A program made the translations under genes and the position numbers. Positions 13,401 through 20,100 of a stretch of 64,000 bases of DNA are shown here, in pieces. Position 1 is the first letter of the stretch; each line of letters starts with the position of its first letter. The stretch is from Chitinophaga sp. Ak27 (GTDB taxonomy: Bacteria > Bacteroidota > Bacteroidia > Chitinophagales > Chitinophagaceae), in NCBI RefSeq assembly GCF_012726295.1, contig NZ_JABAOB010000009.1, positions 186,001 to 250,000 on the forward strand, in the 5' to 3' direction. Below the pieces are notes generated by a model. It did not search any database, was not told where the DNA came from, and was given only the letters and a program-made list of their open reading frames with translations.

Positions 13401-13912
13401 TGGCTAAAGGAGAGGATACCACCGGTGCCGGCAACAGGCGCCTGGTTGGCTATATCGTAACCCGCGAGGGTTACAGCCGCGATACGCTGCTAGCTTATCT
13501 GAAAGAAAGACTGCCGGAATACATGGTTCCCGAGCAGCTTATTACCCTGGACCAGCTCCCGCTGACTGCCAACGGAAAAGTAGATAGAAAAGCATTGCCG
13601 GAAGCCGATAGCCAGGTATCGCTCACTCAATATGAAGCGCCAGGTAATGACATAGAACAGGCGTTGGAAGATATCTGTAAAAAATTACTGGAAACAGACC
13701 GGATCGGGATCAACGACAATCTCTTTGCACTCGGATTGCACTCCCTGCTGGTAATGCGTTTGTCGGCCGTCCTCCAGGAAAAATTCGGACTGCATATAGC
13801 TGTCAGGACATTCTTCAAACTCACCACCATCAAAGCGCTGGCTGCCTACGTAAAGATCAGCCAGGCAGCAGTACTGGAAACGTCGGAAGGATTACAGGAA
13901 ATGAGGTTGTAA
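2..13912 (+). CDS. Hybrid FAAL-PKS-aminotransferase-NRPS, starter plus modules 1-2 (5' truncated)
   Basis: First protein of a lipopeptide assembly line. The reading frame is already open at base 2 with the adenylation motif SSGSTGNPKGV, so the true start lies left of the window and the GTG at 35 is an internal Val codon. Domains, counting residues from base 2: FAAL (1-395), ACP (420-495), KS (516-940), AT (1042-1350), ACP (1430-1508), class III aminotransferase (1620-2083), C (2110-2540), A with inserted N-methyltransferase (2566-3475), PCP (3488-3566), C (3575-4013), A (4013-4530), PCP (4546-4620). There is no KR or DH, so the extended chain reaches the aminotransferase as a beta-ketone. The order matches mycosubtilin MycA, except that the AT is built in rather than separate. 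The short C-terminal tail (ending QEMRL) probably docks to the next protein. The frame is intact throughout. Confidence 0.97.
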   Translation, partial: FSSGSTGNPKGVEIRHRNLIANTFPTLDAYQCTKDDIFLSWMPLTHDLGLIGFHLNPLAAGVQQYIMPTDLFIRHPLLWLQKASDYRITITCSPNFGYKYYLNHFEEEKGEKLDLSTVRIILNGAEPISANLARVFNDRMAKYNLDPMAMRAVYGLAEATLEVTFPRAHVPFKSVFVKRASLTIGKSITGKSLQEKGGADTLEVVAVGTLIDGLELRIVNEKGATLKPGHAGIIWVKGECVASRYYNNEAASNNTFKDGWLNTGDTGFVLDDVLYIMGRVKDIIFVNGGNVYPHDIEHTLETLDEIDTGKVVACGIPDEVSGSESIVVFVVHKTSAEKFLPIISLVKRTVASRLGLEVKQVIPVRKIFKTTSGKVRRHLFVEEYIKGAYNEAIVEVAAAELAAAPNEVMVGPATATITNAHTLSLLKEWLESWLKQHLHTTPAELLAQRTFAEYGLTSILSVQLAMDLETFLQTPVENTVVFNYPTVQGLAAHFAGMTLPLPEKESTPAASGLAGDQLAVIGMGCRFPGNVNSPEAMWALLKSARDAVSEVPENRWNTAAYFDLQEDAPGKMYTRHGGFIEQVDQFDPLFFGISPREAAAMDPQQRLLLEVCWEALEHAGIAPFSLRGSDSGIFVGMSTDDYQQVIRDNSDVTYYEDVFTGLGIERSIAAGRIAYLLDFHGPALQLDTACSSSLLSVYQAAQSLLRKECSLALAGGVNLMLSPDTTVKLCRMKALSPTGQCKTFDDSADGYVRGEGAGMVVLKRLEDALAAGDNILAVIRGGAVNHDGQSNGLTAPNGIAQQQLIEKALKNAAVEANSIHYVETHGTGTRLGDPVEVLALNAVYGRFRNTEQPLLLGALKSNIGHLEAAAGIAGFIKTVLSLQHRQIPASLHFNTPNRFVPWKDMPVRVADTLTPWPSAASPRRAAVSAFGLSGTNVHLVLEEAPAVTTREEMQLPAYPLLLSARTPAALKAMVSRYISFLPESPASIGTIARTMALSRDTYACRLAWQAVSKEDAARQLQGYIAGKGQHSIVTGDTLHAPGKIAWLFTGQGAQYWNMGRELYDTNEVFRRVLDDCDVFLKKSWPFSLTDLLYRKHTEEADTLLRQTVFTQPALFAIECALAEVWRSWGIMPDIVMGHSAGEYAAAYAAGVFSLYDGLALITARAALMNAVKEEGSMAVVFADAVKVAAAIQPYGNDLSIAAINGPELIVISGKKEAVQAVTKFLKQAGVGSREMQVSHAFHSALMEPVLKPFHKIAAGVQYHLPVVPLVSNVTGAIAGKEITDAAYWSKHILAPVLFSQGIETIKAAGEYTLMELGPQPSLLSMAQLTLKYDEDRLLPVMREGRSSWTTMLNALIALHVKGVAVNWPAFHAAGAPHKAILPAYPFQRQRYWIEKNTRRQQENLSNGKEVNTPSTPNNTHMSHNNHLLPNSAGYIAGYLAENLSRLLKMSSPEELNIHTPFLSQGADSLIMASLVRKIENEYGLSFSMRLIFEELTSIQLMAEYIAEHATVFVTANSAPVAVPPVPAATAAAAPLPSPSPLPAITPQAPAPGVYHVIQDTFQLMQQQLNVIAQQFQWMSQGIQPVISHSNGHAANGHPGAPSPAVNAGSAAPPATATPKKGVSIFPKIETKPGQKYSPAQQAYLDAFIEKYTAKTKTSKALTEKYRPVLADNRVSAGFRFATKEMVYPIVAASSLGSKMTDVDGNEYVDLTMGFGVNLLGHRPEIVTAAIHKQLEKGYQLGPQTYLAGEVATRIAALTGMERVSFHNSGTEAVMSAMRLARTTTGKKKIAIFLGSYHGYFDGTLAMVEDIEHDHNGIPIAPGVIPNMVADVLVFDYLNPNVVEQIRAHAHELAAVLVEPIQSRRPGYQPKALLHELRAMTEQEKIILIFDEMITGFRIHPGGVQAHFGIRADMATYGKIAGGGMPIGIIAGKDWCMQAFDGGLWNYKDDSYPKAETTFLAGTFCKHPLSMVASLAVLGELERQGPALQEKLNARTSRLISNITRLFDENQVPIKVNNFGSLFYFSISGNMDLFFYHLLEKGVYIWEGKTCFLSAAHTDEDIDFIEKCFRDCITELQQAGFLPKVTPVKKNVVPVADALLNVLPTVIEKQDRPARIPLSFSQERLWFIDQLEGSVQYNLPAIVRLKGRLDKNALAYALQSIVDRHEILRTNIDEEEGHAYQRVQEVVNWQMVEVEDPLYQHNAAALQTYIAGLVNTPFNLSDDHMLRAHLIRVSDNENVLVLTIHHIVFDDSSAHIFFQELIEIYNAYLGGRQPVLPALKIQYADYAIWQRRFLQGPLVAQKLAYWKKKLDGVTLLQLPTDFERPVVKSTRGAVITMHLSKELSAQVKQLGRQQGVTLFTTLLAALKVLMYRYSGQEDICIGCATAGRAQMELEPLLGFFVNTLALRSNLSGGPSFAAVLKEVQNTLFDAHDNQEVPFEKVVKEVMGERDIRKNPLFQVMFTLQNIPLMSELRLGEATIAPEPVIRSTSLFDIFWTVEERPEGIALEVEYCIDLFQEATIERMMHHYMALLQAAVQNPATAIGKLNMLSDAETHQLLVTFNDTAVPYPVNKTITALFEEQVVLSPDAIALSFGEQQLTYRELEEQSNRVAHYFRKQGVKEGVMVPLCMDRSIHLIVSILGILKAGGAYVPVDPAYPKDRIAYMLQDTGSKLVVTTTDQQSLLAVEAEHATLIFVDNILDVLATMPAHPLAVKTDPDSLAYVIYTSGSTGRPKGAMVIHRNVTSLARGGNFVELSATDTLLSTGSPSFDATTIEYWGMLLNGGQLVLCPEKKLLDNQLLKQEIRYRRVTKMWFTASWFNQLVDDDITIFEGLTAVMAGGEKLSEEHIRKFRAAYPATQVINGYGPTENTTFSLTWNIAAVVPGKSIPIGRPLGNRTAYVLDSAMQLLPVGTPGELYVGGDGVSRGYLNQPELTAEKFVADPFTDLRGARLYRTGDRARWLPDGTVEYLGRMDDQIKVRGYRIEPGEIERALNNLDEVAASCVVVKEQTGAEKRLVSYYVPDQQAVLQTEQELYLQQVATWKELYETAYSKTEEVKDLDEEFNITGWNDSFTGEALPAQNMRSWLEDITSVILATNPRNVLEIGCGTGLIYFQLAGHIEKYIGTDFSQVSTHQLQQHINKGLRRYPETTLQICAAHEVTLEEDTTIDTVILNSIVQYFPGAQYMSDVLANAISLLKGKGHIVIGDVRDLRLLPSFKRRLQLEKLQSKTSLREFEWNVDQEVWKEEELCFSPAWFFQLQSLYPEITHVDIQWKQGDYINELTLYRYTVVLHIDTEKPVLQPQWQSWDELADKNSILSHLAAGHPRIALHRVPNPRLWKERLLEQALTVRNINQVGDLADYILTPDNDTKVVNEILAAAKAAGYHSRFLLNEDPFKINLLLEQTPFNGFVEPAYSKASGYTEGVKTNIPLFPDICEVLEKDIRAQLQQRLPEYMVPSAFVALQLLPLTSNGKVDRRFLTEWEFIQRKRLLNYQAPVTATEQQLADIWQRLLGVERVGTQDNFFELGGHSLLATRAVSAIRKEMEAELTVKDFFLHPTVASLAGYLQLQHKGLLLPALFAVERPAQIPLSFSQERLWFIDQLEGSVSYHMPVVLRLKGLLDKASLGYAIGQIVQRHESLRTIIKQEQGKPYQQILDRDQWQLTAITFTEDATALQAYITSLVYKPFDLAVDFMLRAHLLQVSAEEHVLVLVMHHIASDGWSVSILINELIALYRAHSTGSATHLTVPDIQYADYAIWQRRHLEGAALKKRLVYWQEKLSGVEVLHLPTDYLRPPVQSTRGAISRFRLDKELRDHLQVLSQQQGVTLFMTLLTAFKVLLYRYSGQDDICVGTSIAGRTQQEAEGLIGFFVNTLALRSDLSGDPTFITLLQQVKETTLDAYDHQDAPFEKIVELVEKERDMSRTALFQVMFELFNMPDAPDLKLGELHITQEEIPHTVTLFDLSCCLQEDADGLSGYIEYCVDLFTEDSIQRLVKHYEQLLQFIVQLPAAHIGSLPMLRPEEEQQLLVDFNNTAVAFPQDKTFIDLFVFQAAITPAAPAIIAGDTVVSYKALDERSNQLAHYLRGAGVTENSLVPVCLERSADMVIAILGILKAGAAYVPVDPEYPVARIAFILEDCNAHLVISTHYGAEKLKDITGLNIFLIDGDAATLDIQPVTPLFTAPGPNDLAYIIYTSGSTGRPKGVMVEHAGMLNHLFAKVNDLKLDATTIMAYTASYTFDISVWQMFAPLLSGGRMVVYTEAQIHRPAALLRSISSDGITVLELVPSYLAAVLMEDSQAPLESLQYLLVTGEPVSQALLSKWFQHPLYGSIPVVNAYGPTEASDDITHHFMYATPARNNVPLGKPIQNLRIYILDTARQLCPVGVAGEICVSGIGVSRGYLNDSEKTAAKFIKDPFHADGAIRMYCTGDLGRWLPDGSIEMLGRIDEQVKIRGYRIELGEIENALQQFPGVKSAVVLAKGEDTTGAGNRRLVGYIVTREGYSRDTLLAYLKERLPEYMVPEQLITLDQLPLTANGKVDRKALPEADSQVSLTQYEAPGNDIEQALEDICKKLLETDRIGINDNLFALGLHSLLVMRLSAVLQEKFGLHIAVRTFFKLTTIKALAAYVKISQAAVLETSEGLQEMRL
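1550..4525 (+). other. PKS extension module KS-AT-ACP
   Basis: This module adds one two-carbon unit to the fatty acyl starter. The KS shows DTACSSS (active-site Cys codon 2069-2071), ETHGTGTRLGDP and NIGHLEAAAG. The AT shows FTGQGAQ, GHSAGEY (Ser codon 3416-3418) and VSHAFHS, the usual malonyl-CoA signature (methylmalonyl-specific ATs have YASH here). The ACP has GADSLIM with Ser codon 4403-4405. An Ala/Pro-rich linker follows (about 4550-4860). With no ketoreductase the product should stay a beta-ketoacyl thioester. Confidence 0.92.
4860..6250 (+). other. PLP-dependent aminotransferase domain (beta-amination)
   Basis: In-line class III aminotransferase related to glutamate-1-semialdehyde aminotransferase, as found in iturin-group and puwainaphycin-type synthases. 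It should convert the ACP-bound 3-keto fatty acid to a 3-amino fatty acid. Visible motifs are DVDGNEYVDLTMGFGVNLLG, NSGTEAVMSAMRLAR, IFDEMITGFR and TYGKIAGGGMPIG, the last holding the Schiff-base Lys (codon 5753-5755). No key residue appears lost. Confidence 0.9.
6330..10700 (+). other. NRPS module 1: C-A(N-MT)-PCP, Val-like code
   Basis: The condensation domain joins the beta-amino acyl chain to residue 1. Its core reads HHIVFDDSS instead of the usual HHxxxDGWS. The pocket residues read by eye against GrsA are DAIWMGGTFK, matching the classical Val code DAFWIGGTFK at 8 of 10. A methyltransferase of roughly 390 residues sits between A8 and A9 (about 9075-10240) with SAM motif VLEIGCGTGL, so an N-methylated residue is expected. 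The PCP is FELGGHSLL with Ser codon 10571-10573. Confidence 0.85.
10725..13912 (+). other. NRPS module 2: C-A-PCP, unassigned code DIWELTADDK
   Basis: The LCL-type C domain has MHHIASDGWS. The A domain has IIYTSGSTGRPKG, NAYGPTEASDD and YCTGDLGRW. The pocket reads DIWELTADDK, which I cannot assign to a known substrate. Acidic residues at three lining positions (E278, D330, D331) would suit a basic side chain such as Orn, Lys, Dab or Arg, but this is a guess. The PCP motif is ALGLHSLL (Ser codon 13742-13744), with Leu in place of the second Gly. Confidence 0.8.
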
Positions 13913-13950
13913 AACGGCTTTTTTCTCTCATCATTTAACTTATTAAACAT

Positions 13951-14130
13951 ATGCCAGGTTTTAATTTGTCGGAGGTAGTACTGATATTGGAACAAGCGCA
14001 GGATCTGGGAATAAGCCTCTCCCTTGATGGAGAAGAGCTGTTACTGAAAACGGACCAGCAAAAACAATTTGCACCATCTTTTCTGCAAACCCTGAAGATA
14101 AATAAAGCACAGCTGGTGGCTTACTTTAAA
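13951..14130 (+). other. TubC-like N-terminal docking domain (protein 2)
   Basis: Residues 1-60 before the first C domain. The fold pattern (helix, beta-hairpin with SLSLDGEELLLKT, helix ending LVAYFK) fits the TubC_N family. The hairpin and second helix are slightly basic overall, while the partner tail (end of protein 1) is acidic. Confidence 0.75.
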
Positions 14131-17100
14131 GCGTCGGCAGATACCACCGCCGTTACGTTTGTTACGGAAAAAATCCGGGCAGCGGAACGGCGTGCCGGCG
14201 CCCGTATACCGCTGTCGTTTAGCCAGGAACGTTTGTGGTTTATTGATGCCATGCAGGGCTCTGTGCAGTACCATGTACCTGCCATATTACGATTAACAGG
14301 CACGCTCAATATTGCGGCCCTGGAACATGCGCTGCGCAACATTATACAACGCCATGAAATATTGCGAACCGTCATCAAGGCTGATCAGGACGGCACCTGG
14401 CAGGAAGTGGCTTCCGGCGAAAACTGGAAGTTGGAAAGGATAAACGGCGCAGACTACGCAGAAGATGCTGCCGCTTTACGGACCCGTATTGCCACCCTGA
14501 TCAACAAACCATTTGATCTGGCATGGGATTATATGTTACGGGCCCAGCTGGTTACGCTCACCAAAAAGGAATACATACTGGTGCTGACGATGCACCATAT
14601 CGCCGCAGATGGATGGTCTTCCGCTATCCTGATCAGTGAGCTGATGGAAGGCTACCGTGCCTTTACAGAAAAGCGCGATCCGCTTTATACCCCGCTGGAT
14701 ATTCAATATGCCGACTACGCGGTATGGCAGCGTAACTACCTGGCCGGAGCCGTAATGGAACAGAAGATCGCTCACTGGAAAAGTAAACTCACGGATGTAG
14801 CGGTAGCTGAAATTCCGGCCGACTTTGAACGTCCTGCTACCAGCAGCAATAAGGGCGCCTTTTTAGTATTTAATATAGAAAATACATTGGCTGCTTCGTT
14901 GCGGCAACTGGCACAACAGGAAGACGCAACACTGTATATGGTATTGCTGGCGGCGTTTAAAGTATTGCTGCACCGCTACAGCAGACAAGATGATATATGC
15001 GTAGGCGGCGCCGTAGCCGGAAGGATGCGTACAGAACTGGAGCCGCTCATCGGCTTTTTTGTCAATACCCTGGCATTGCGCACCGACCTGGGCGGGCATC
15101 CTTCTTTTTTATCCCTATTGCAGCGCGTTAAAAATACTTTACTGGATGCCTACGAATATGAAGATGCGCCTTTTGAAAAAGTAGTAGAAGCAGTAGTGAA
15201 AGAACGGGATATGAACAGGAATCCATTGTTTCAATCCATATTTGTATTACAAAATGTACCGGCCATACCGGCGTTACGTATAGACGAGGTGGTTATTACC
15301 GAAGAACCTATGATCCGTAACGCCAGCCTGTTTGATCTTACCTGGATTGCAGAAGAACGTCCCGGGGGAATCAGTATTTACCTGGAATATAGTACGGACC
15401 TGTTTACGGAAAGCACCATCCGGAAAATGTTTTCGCATTATGAAACCTTGCTGGCGGCCATCGTCAAAAATCCTACGGAGGCAATAAGCTCGCTGGACAT
15501 GCTGAGCAACGGCGAAAAGGAGCAGTTGCTGCTTAGTTTCAATGCTACGGACTTTCCCTATCCGGCAGATAAAACAATCACGGCGTTGTTCGACGAACAG
15601 GTGGTATTGACGCCGGATGCCGTAGCACTTGTTTTTTGCGATACGCAACTTACTTACCGGCAGCTGCAGGAGCAGGCAGACAAGCTGGCCTGGTACCTGC
15701 GTAGCAAAGGCGTAAAGGAAGATACGATGGTGCCCATCTGTATGGAGCGTTCCGTACAACTGATAGTGGGCATATTGGCGATACTAAAAGCCGGTGGCGC
15801 TTATGTGCCTGTTGACCCTGCCTATCCCAGCGATCGTATCCGGTATATGCTGGAAGATACCCGGTCTGCCCTGATATTGACCAACAGCGCCCAGTTGCCA
15901 ATGCTGCGTCAGGAGGTGCCTGCTATGGAAATGTTGTGCGTAGATGAAATGATGGAACTGCTCGGCGCTACGCCAATACCAACGCTTGTGACGTCCATCA
16001 ATCCCGGATCGCTTGCCTATATTATTTATACTTCCGGTTCTACCGGACAGCCCAAAGGAGTGATGGTTACCCATCGCAATGTTACCAGCCTGGCCAGGGG
16101 GGGCAACTTCCTGGAATTTAGTGCGGCAGATGTATTATTATCTACCGGTTCTCCTTCTTTCGATGCTACTACCATTGAATATTGGGGCATGTTGCTGAAC
16201 GGCGGACAGCTGGTATTATGCCCCGAACAGCGATTGCTGGACAACCAGTTGCTGAAGCTGGAGATCCGCCAGCAGGGCGTGAATAAAATGTGGTTTACTG
16301 CCAGCTGGTTTAACCAGCTGGTAGATGATGATATCGCCCTGTTTGAGGGATTGAATGCGTTGATGGTAGGAGGGGAGAAGTTATCGGAAGAACATATCCA
16401 GCGATTCCAGGCAGCATATCCTGCTACGGCTGTTATTAACGGTTACGGCCCTACGGAAAATACTACCTTTTCGCTCACCTGGAATATAAGGGCAGTGGAA
16501 CCTGGGAAAAGCATTCCCATTGGCCGGCCACTGGGTAACCGTACCGCTTACATCCTCAGCGCCGAAGGACAATTGCTGCCGGCAGGCGTGCCAGGCGAGC
16601 TATATGTGGGAGGCGACGGCGTATCCCTCGGATACCTGAATCAGCCAGTATTAACTGCCCAAAAATTTGTACCTGATCCATTCAGTGATAGGCCTGATGC
16701 CAGGTTATACCGTACCGGCGACCTGGCGCGATGGCTGCCAGATGGCGCTATGGCCTATCTGGGCCGGATAGACGACCAGGTGAAAATACATGGTCACCGT
16801 ATTGAACCCGGCGAAATAGAAAGCATATTACTGCAACACCCGAATATAAAACAGGCGGTGGTATTAATGCAGGTGAAAACAACCGGCGATAAATACCTGG
16901 TGGCATACCTGGTACCACAAGGCGATTTTGATAAAGCCGCGCTGACCGATTACCTGAAAAACAGGCTGCCCGCATATATGATACCGGCGCAGCTGGTGTC
17001 CCTGGAGAAAATGCCACTTACAGCCAATGGAAAAGCAGACCGGAAAGCCCTCCGGGCGCTGGAAGGAGATAGCGGGGAAACGGCGGTATACGTGGCTCCC

Positions 17101-20100
17101 GCCAATGAAACAGAACAGCAACTATTAAGTATATGGGAAAGATTTTTACAGAGAAAGGAGATCAGCACCCACGCTAATTTCTTTGAACTGGGAGGGCACT
17201 CTTTGCTGGCATCGCGGGTGGTGACCGCTATCCGTAGCGCCCTGCAGATAGAATTAAGTGTTACCCGTTTCTTCCAGTATCCTACCATCGCAGGCATGGC
17301 GGAATACCTGGCTGGTAAAGAAAAAGCCGCAAGCTTACCCGCGATTACTGCCGGTACGCGGCCGTTCCGGATACCGTTGGCATTTAGCCAGGAGCGTTTA
17401 TGGTTTATCGACCAGATGAATGGCACTGTGGCCTACCATGTACCATTGGCCATCCGGTTAAAGGGAACACTGGACGAAAGCGGTTTATCTCATGCGCTGC
17501 ATGCCATAGTGAACCGGCATGAAGCACTGCGTACGGTAATCCGGCAGGAGCATGGCGTGCCTTACCAGGAATTGCTGCCGGCCGATGACTGGCAGCTTAC
17601 GCTGATCCAGGACGAAAAATACAGCACACAGGAACAACTACAGGCCCATTTGATCGACCTGGTAAATGCCCCATTTGACCTGGCCCGGGATTATATGTTA
17701 CGGGCTGATTTAATCCGCCTGTCGGCAGATGAACATATACTGCTGATCACCCTGCATCATATTTCTTCCGATGGCTGGTCCGTTACCTTACTGGTAAATG
17801 ACATGGCTGAATTATACAATGCTTATATAGAAAAGCGGTCTGCCATGTTGGAACCGCTACATCTCCAGTTTGCAGACTATGCCGTTTGGCAACGCAGCAT
17901 CGCCGATAGTGACCGGCTGCGTAAGCAGTTATCCTACTGGGAGCAGCAACTGCAAGGCGTGGAAGTATTGCAGCTTCCGGCCGATTTCTCCAGGCCGGCC
18001 ATTCAAAGCACCCGGGGCGCCGTGAAGCAGTTTACCCTGGATCGCGGTTTGTCACAGCAGCTGCAGCAGTTTTCCCTGCAACAGGATGTTACGCTTTTTA
18101 TGACCCTGCTAGCGACATTTAAAGTATTACTTTACCGCTACAGTGGCCAGGAAGATATTTGCGTGGGTTCTTCTATTGCCGGCAGAACACAGGAAGAAGT
18201 TGCCGGCATAATTGGCTTCTTTGTCAACACCCTGGCGCTGCGCAGTGATCTGAGCCAGCATCCTTCTTTCCTTACTTTGTTACAACAGGTAAAGCAAACC
18301 ACGCTGGCCGCCTATGATCACCAGGAGGTGCCTTTTGAAAAAGTAGTAGAGGCCGTGAACGCGGAGCGCGACTTAAGCAGAACACCGCTATTCCAGGTGT
18401 TGTTTGAATTACAGAATACGCCGGCAGTGGAACAACTGCAATTGGGCGCGTTGACGGTTACCCGGGAAGAGGTAAAGTACAACACCGCCCAGTTTGACCT
18501 AGTGGTGTCTATGGAAGACGGCCCTGAAGGACTTACCGGCTACGTGGAATATGTGACCGATGTTTTCGCGGAAGCTACCATTACACAGCTGATAACGCAT
18601 TTCAGGCAGCTGCTTACCACCGTTATCACGCAGCCGGATACACGCATTAATACATTACCATTGCTGACCGAAGCCGAGCGGCATCAACAGCTGGTGACCT
18701 TTAATAATACGACTGTAGATTTTCCTCATAATAGCACATTCATTGACCAGTTTGGCCTGCAGGCGCGGCGTACGCCTGCGGCGCCCGCGCTGGTAATGGA
18801 CCGCCAGGTGCTTACGTATGCTTCCCTGGAGGAGCGCTCCAATCAACTGGCGCATTACCTGCAGGAAGTGGGGGTAGACAATACCTCGCTGGTACCTGTT
18901 TGCTTAGACCGCTCACCGGACATGGTCATCGCGATACTGGCTATTATGAAAGCCGGTGGCGCTTATTTGCCCGTAGATCCAGGATACCCGGAAGAGCGGA
19001 TGACGTATATGCTGAACGATTGTAAAGCCCAATGGGTTATCAGCAGCAGCACCGGCAAACAAACGCTGGAGAAGGCCAGCCGTGTGCGCATTATTTCCCT
19101 GGATGAGGAACAGGCAGTCATCAGCGGATACCCGGTTACTACTTTACCCACATTGCCGGCGCCTTCGCAACTGGCCTATGTGATTTATACTTCCGGTTCT
19201 ACCGGGCTGCCTAAGGGCGCTATGATAGAACATGCCGGTATGCTAAATCACCTGTTGGCCAAAGTAAATGACCTTAAGATGGACGCCGCTTCCATCGTGG
19301 CTTTTACCGCTGCCTTCACTTTCGATATTTCCGTATGGCAGATGTTTGCCGCCTTGTTATGCGGTGGCCATACCGTTATTTACCCCACAGATACCATTTT
19401 ACAACCCACCTCGCTTATGCAGGCCGTAAAAGCGGATAAGATAACGATCCTCGAGGTAGTTCCTTCCTATCTCTCCGCGATATTGGCTACCGTAAAAGGG
19501 ACATCTCTCCCGCAACTACAATACCTGCTGGTAACCGGCGAAACAGTTCCCAGGCCGCTGCTGGCGGAATGGTTCCAACATAAGGACTATCGCACTATTC
19601 CGGTAGTGAATGCCTATGGCCCTACGGAAGCGTCGGATGATATTACGCATCATTTTATGTATGAAACGCCCGGGCATAGCAATGTACCTCTCGGCAAGCC
19701 CATACAAAACCTGCATATACATATACTGGACGCCTCCCAACAGCTATGTCCCATCGGCGTTGCGGGGGAGATCTGTGTATCCGGTATAGGTGTAGGGCGC
19801 GGTTATCTTAACAGGCCAGAATTAACGGCAGAAAAATTTGTGAAAGATCCGTTTAGTGAAAATAATACCGTACGAATGTACCGTACGGGCGACCTGGGTA
19901 AATGGCTGCCAGACGGCACCATCATGCACCTGGGAAGAATCGACAACCAGGTGAAGATTCGTGGCTACCGCATAGAACCAGGTGAAATTGAAAGGGTGAT
20001 AGAAAAAAGCGGGATGATCAAACAGGTAGTGGTGATGACGAAAGCAGACCAGCACCAACAACTGCAGCTGGTAGCTTATGTAGTAGGACGGGAAAATTTT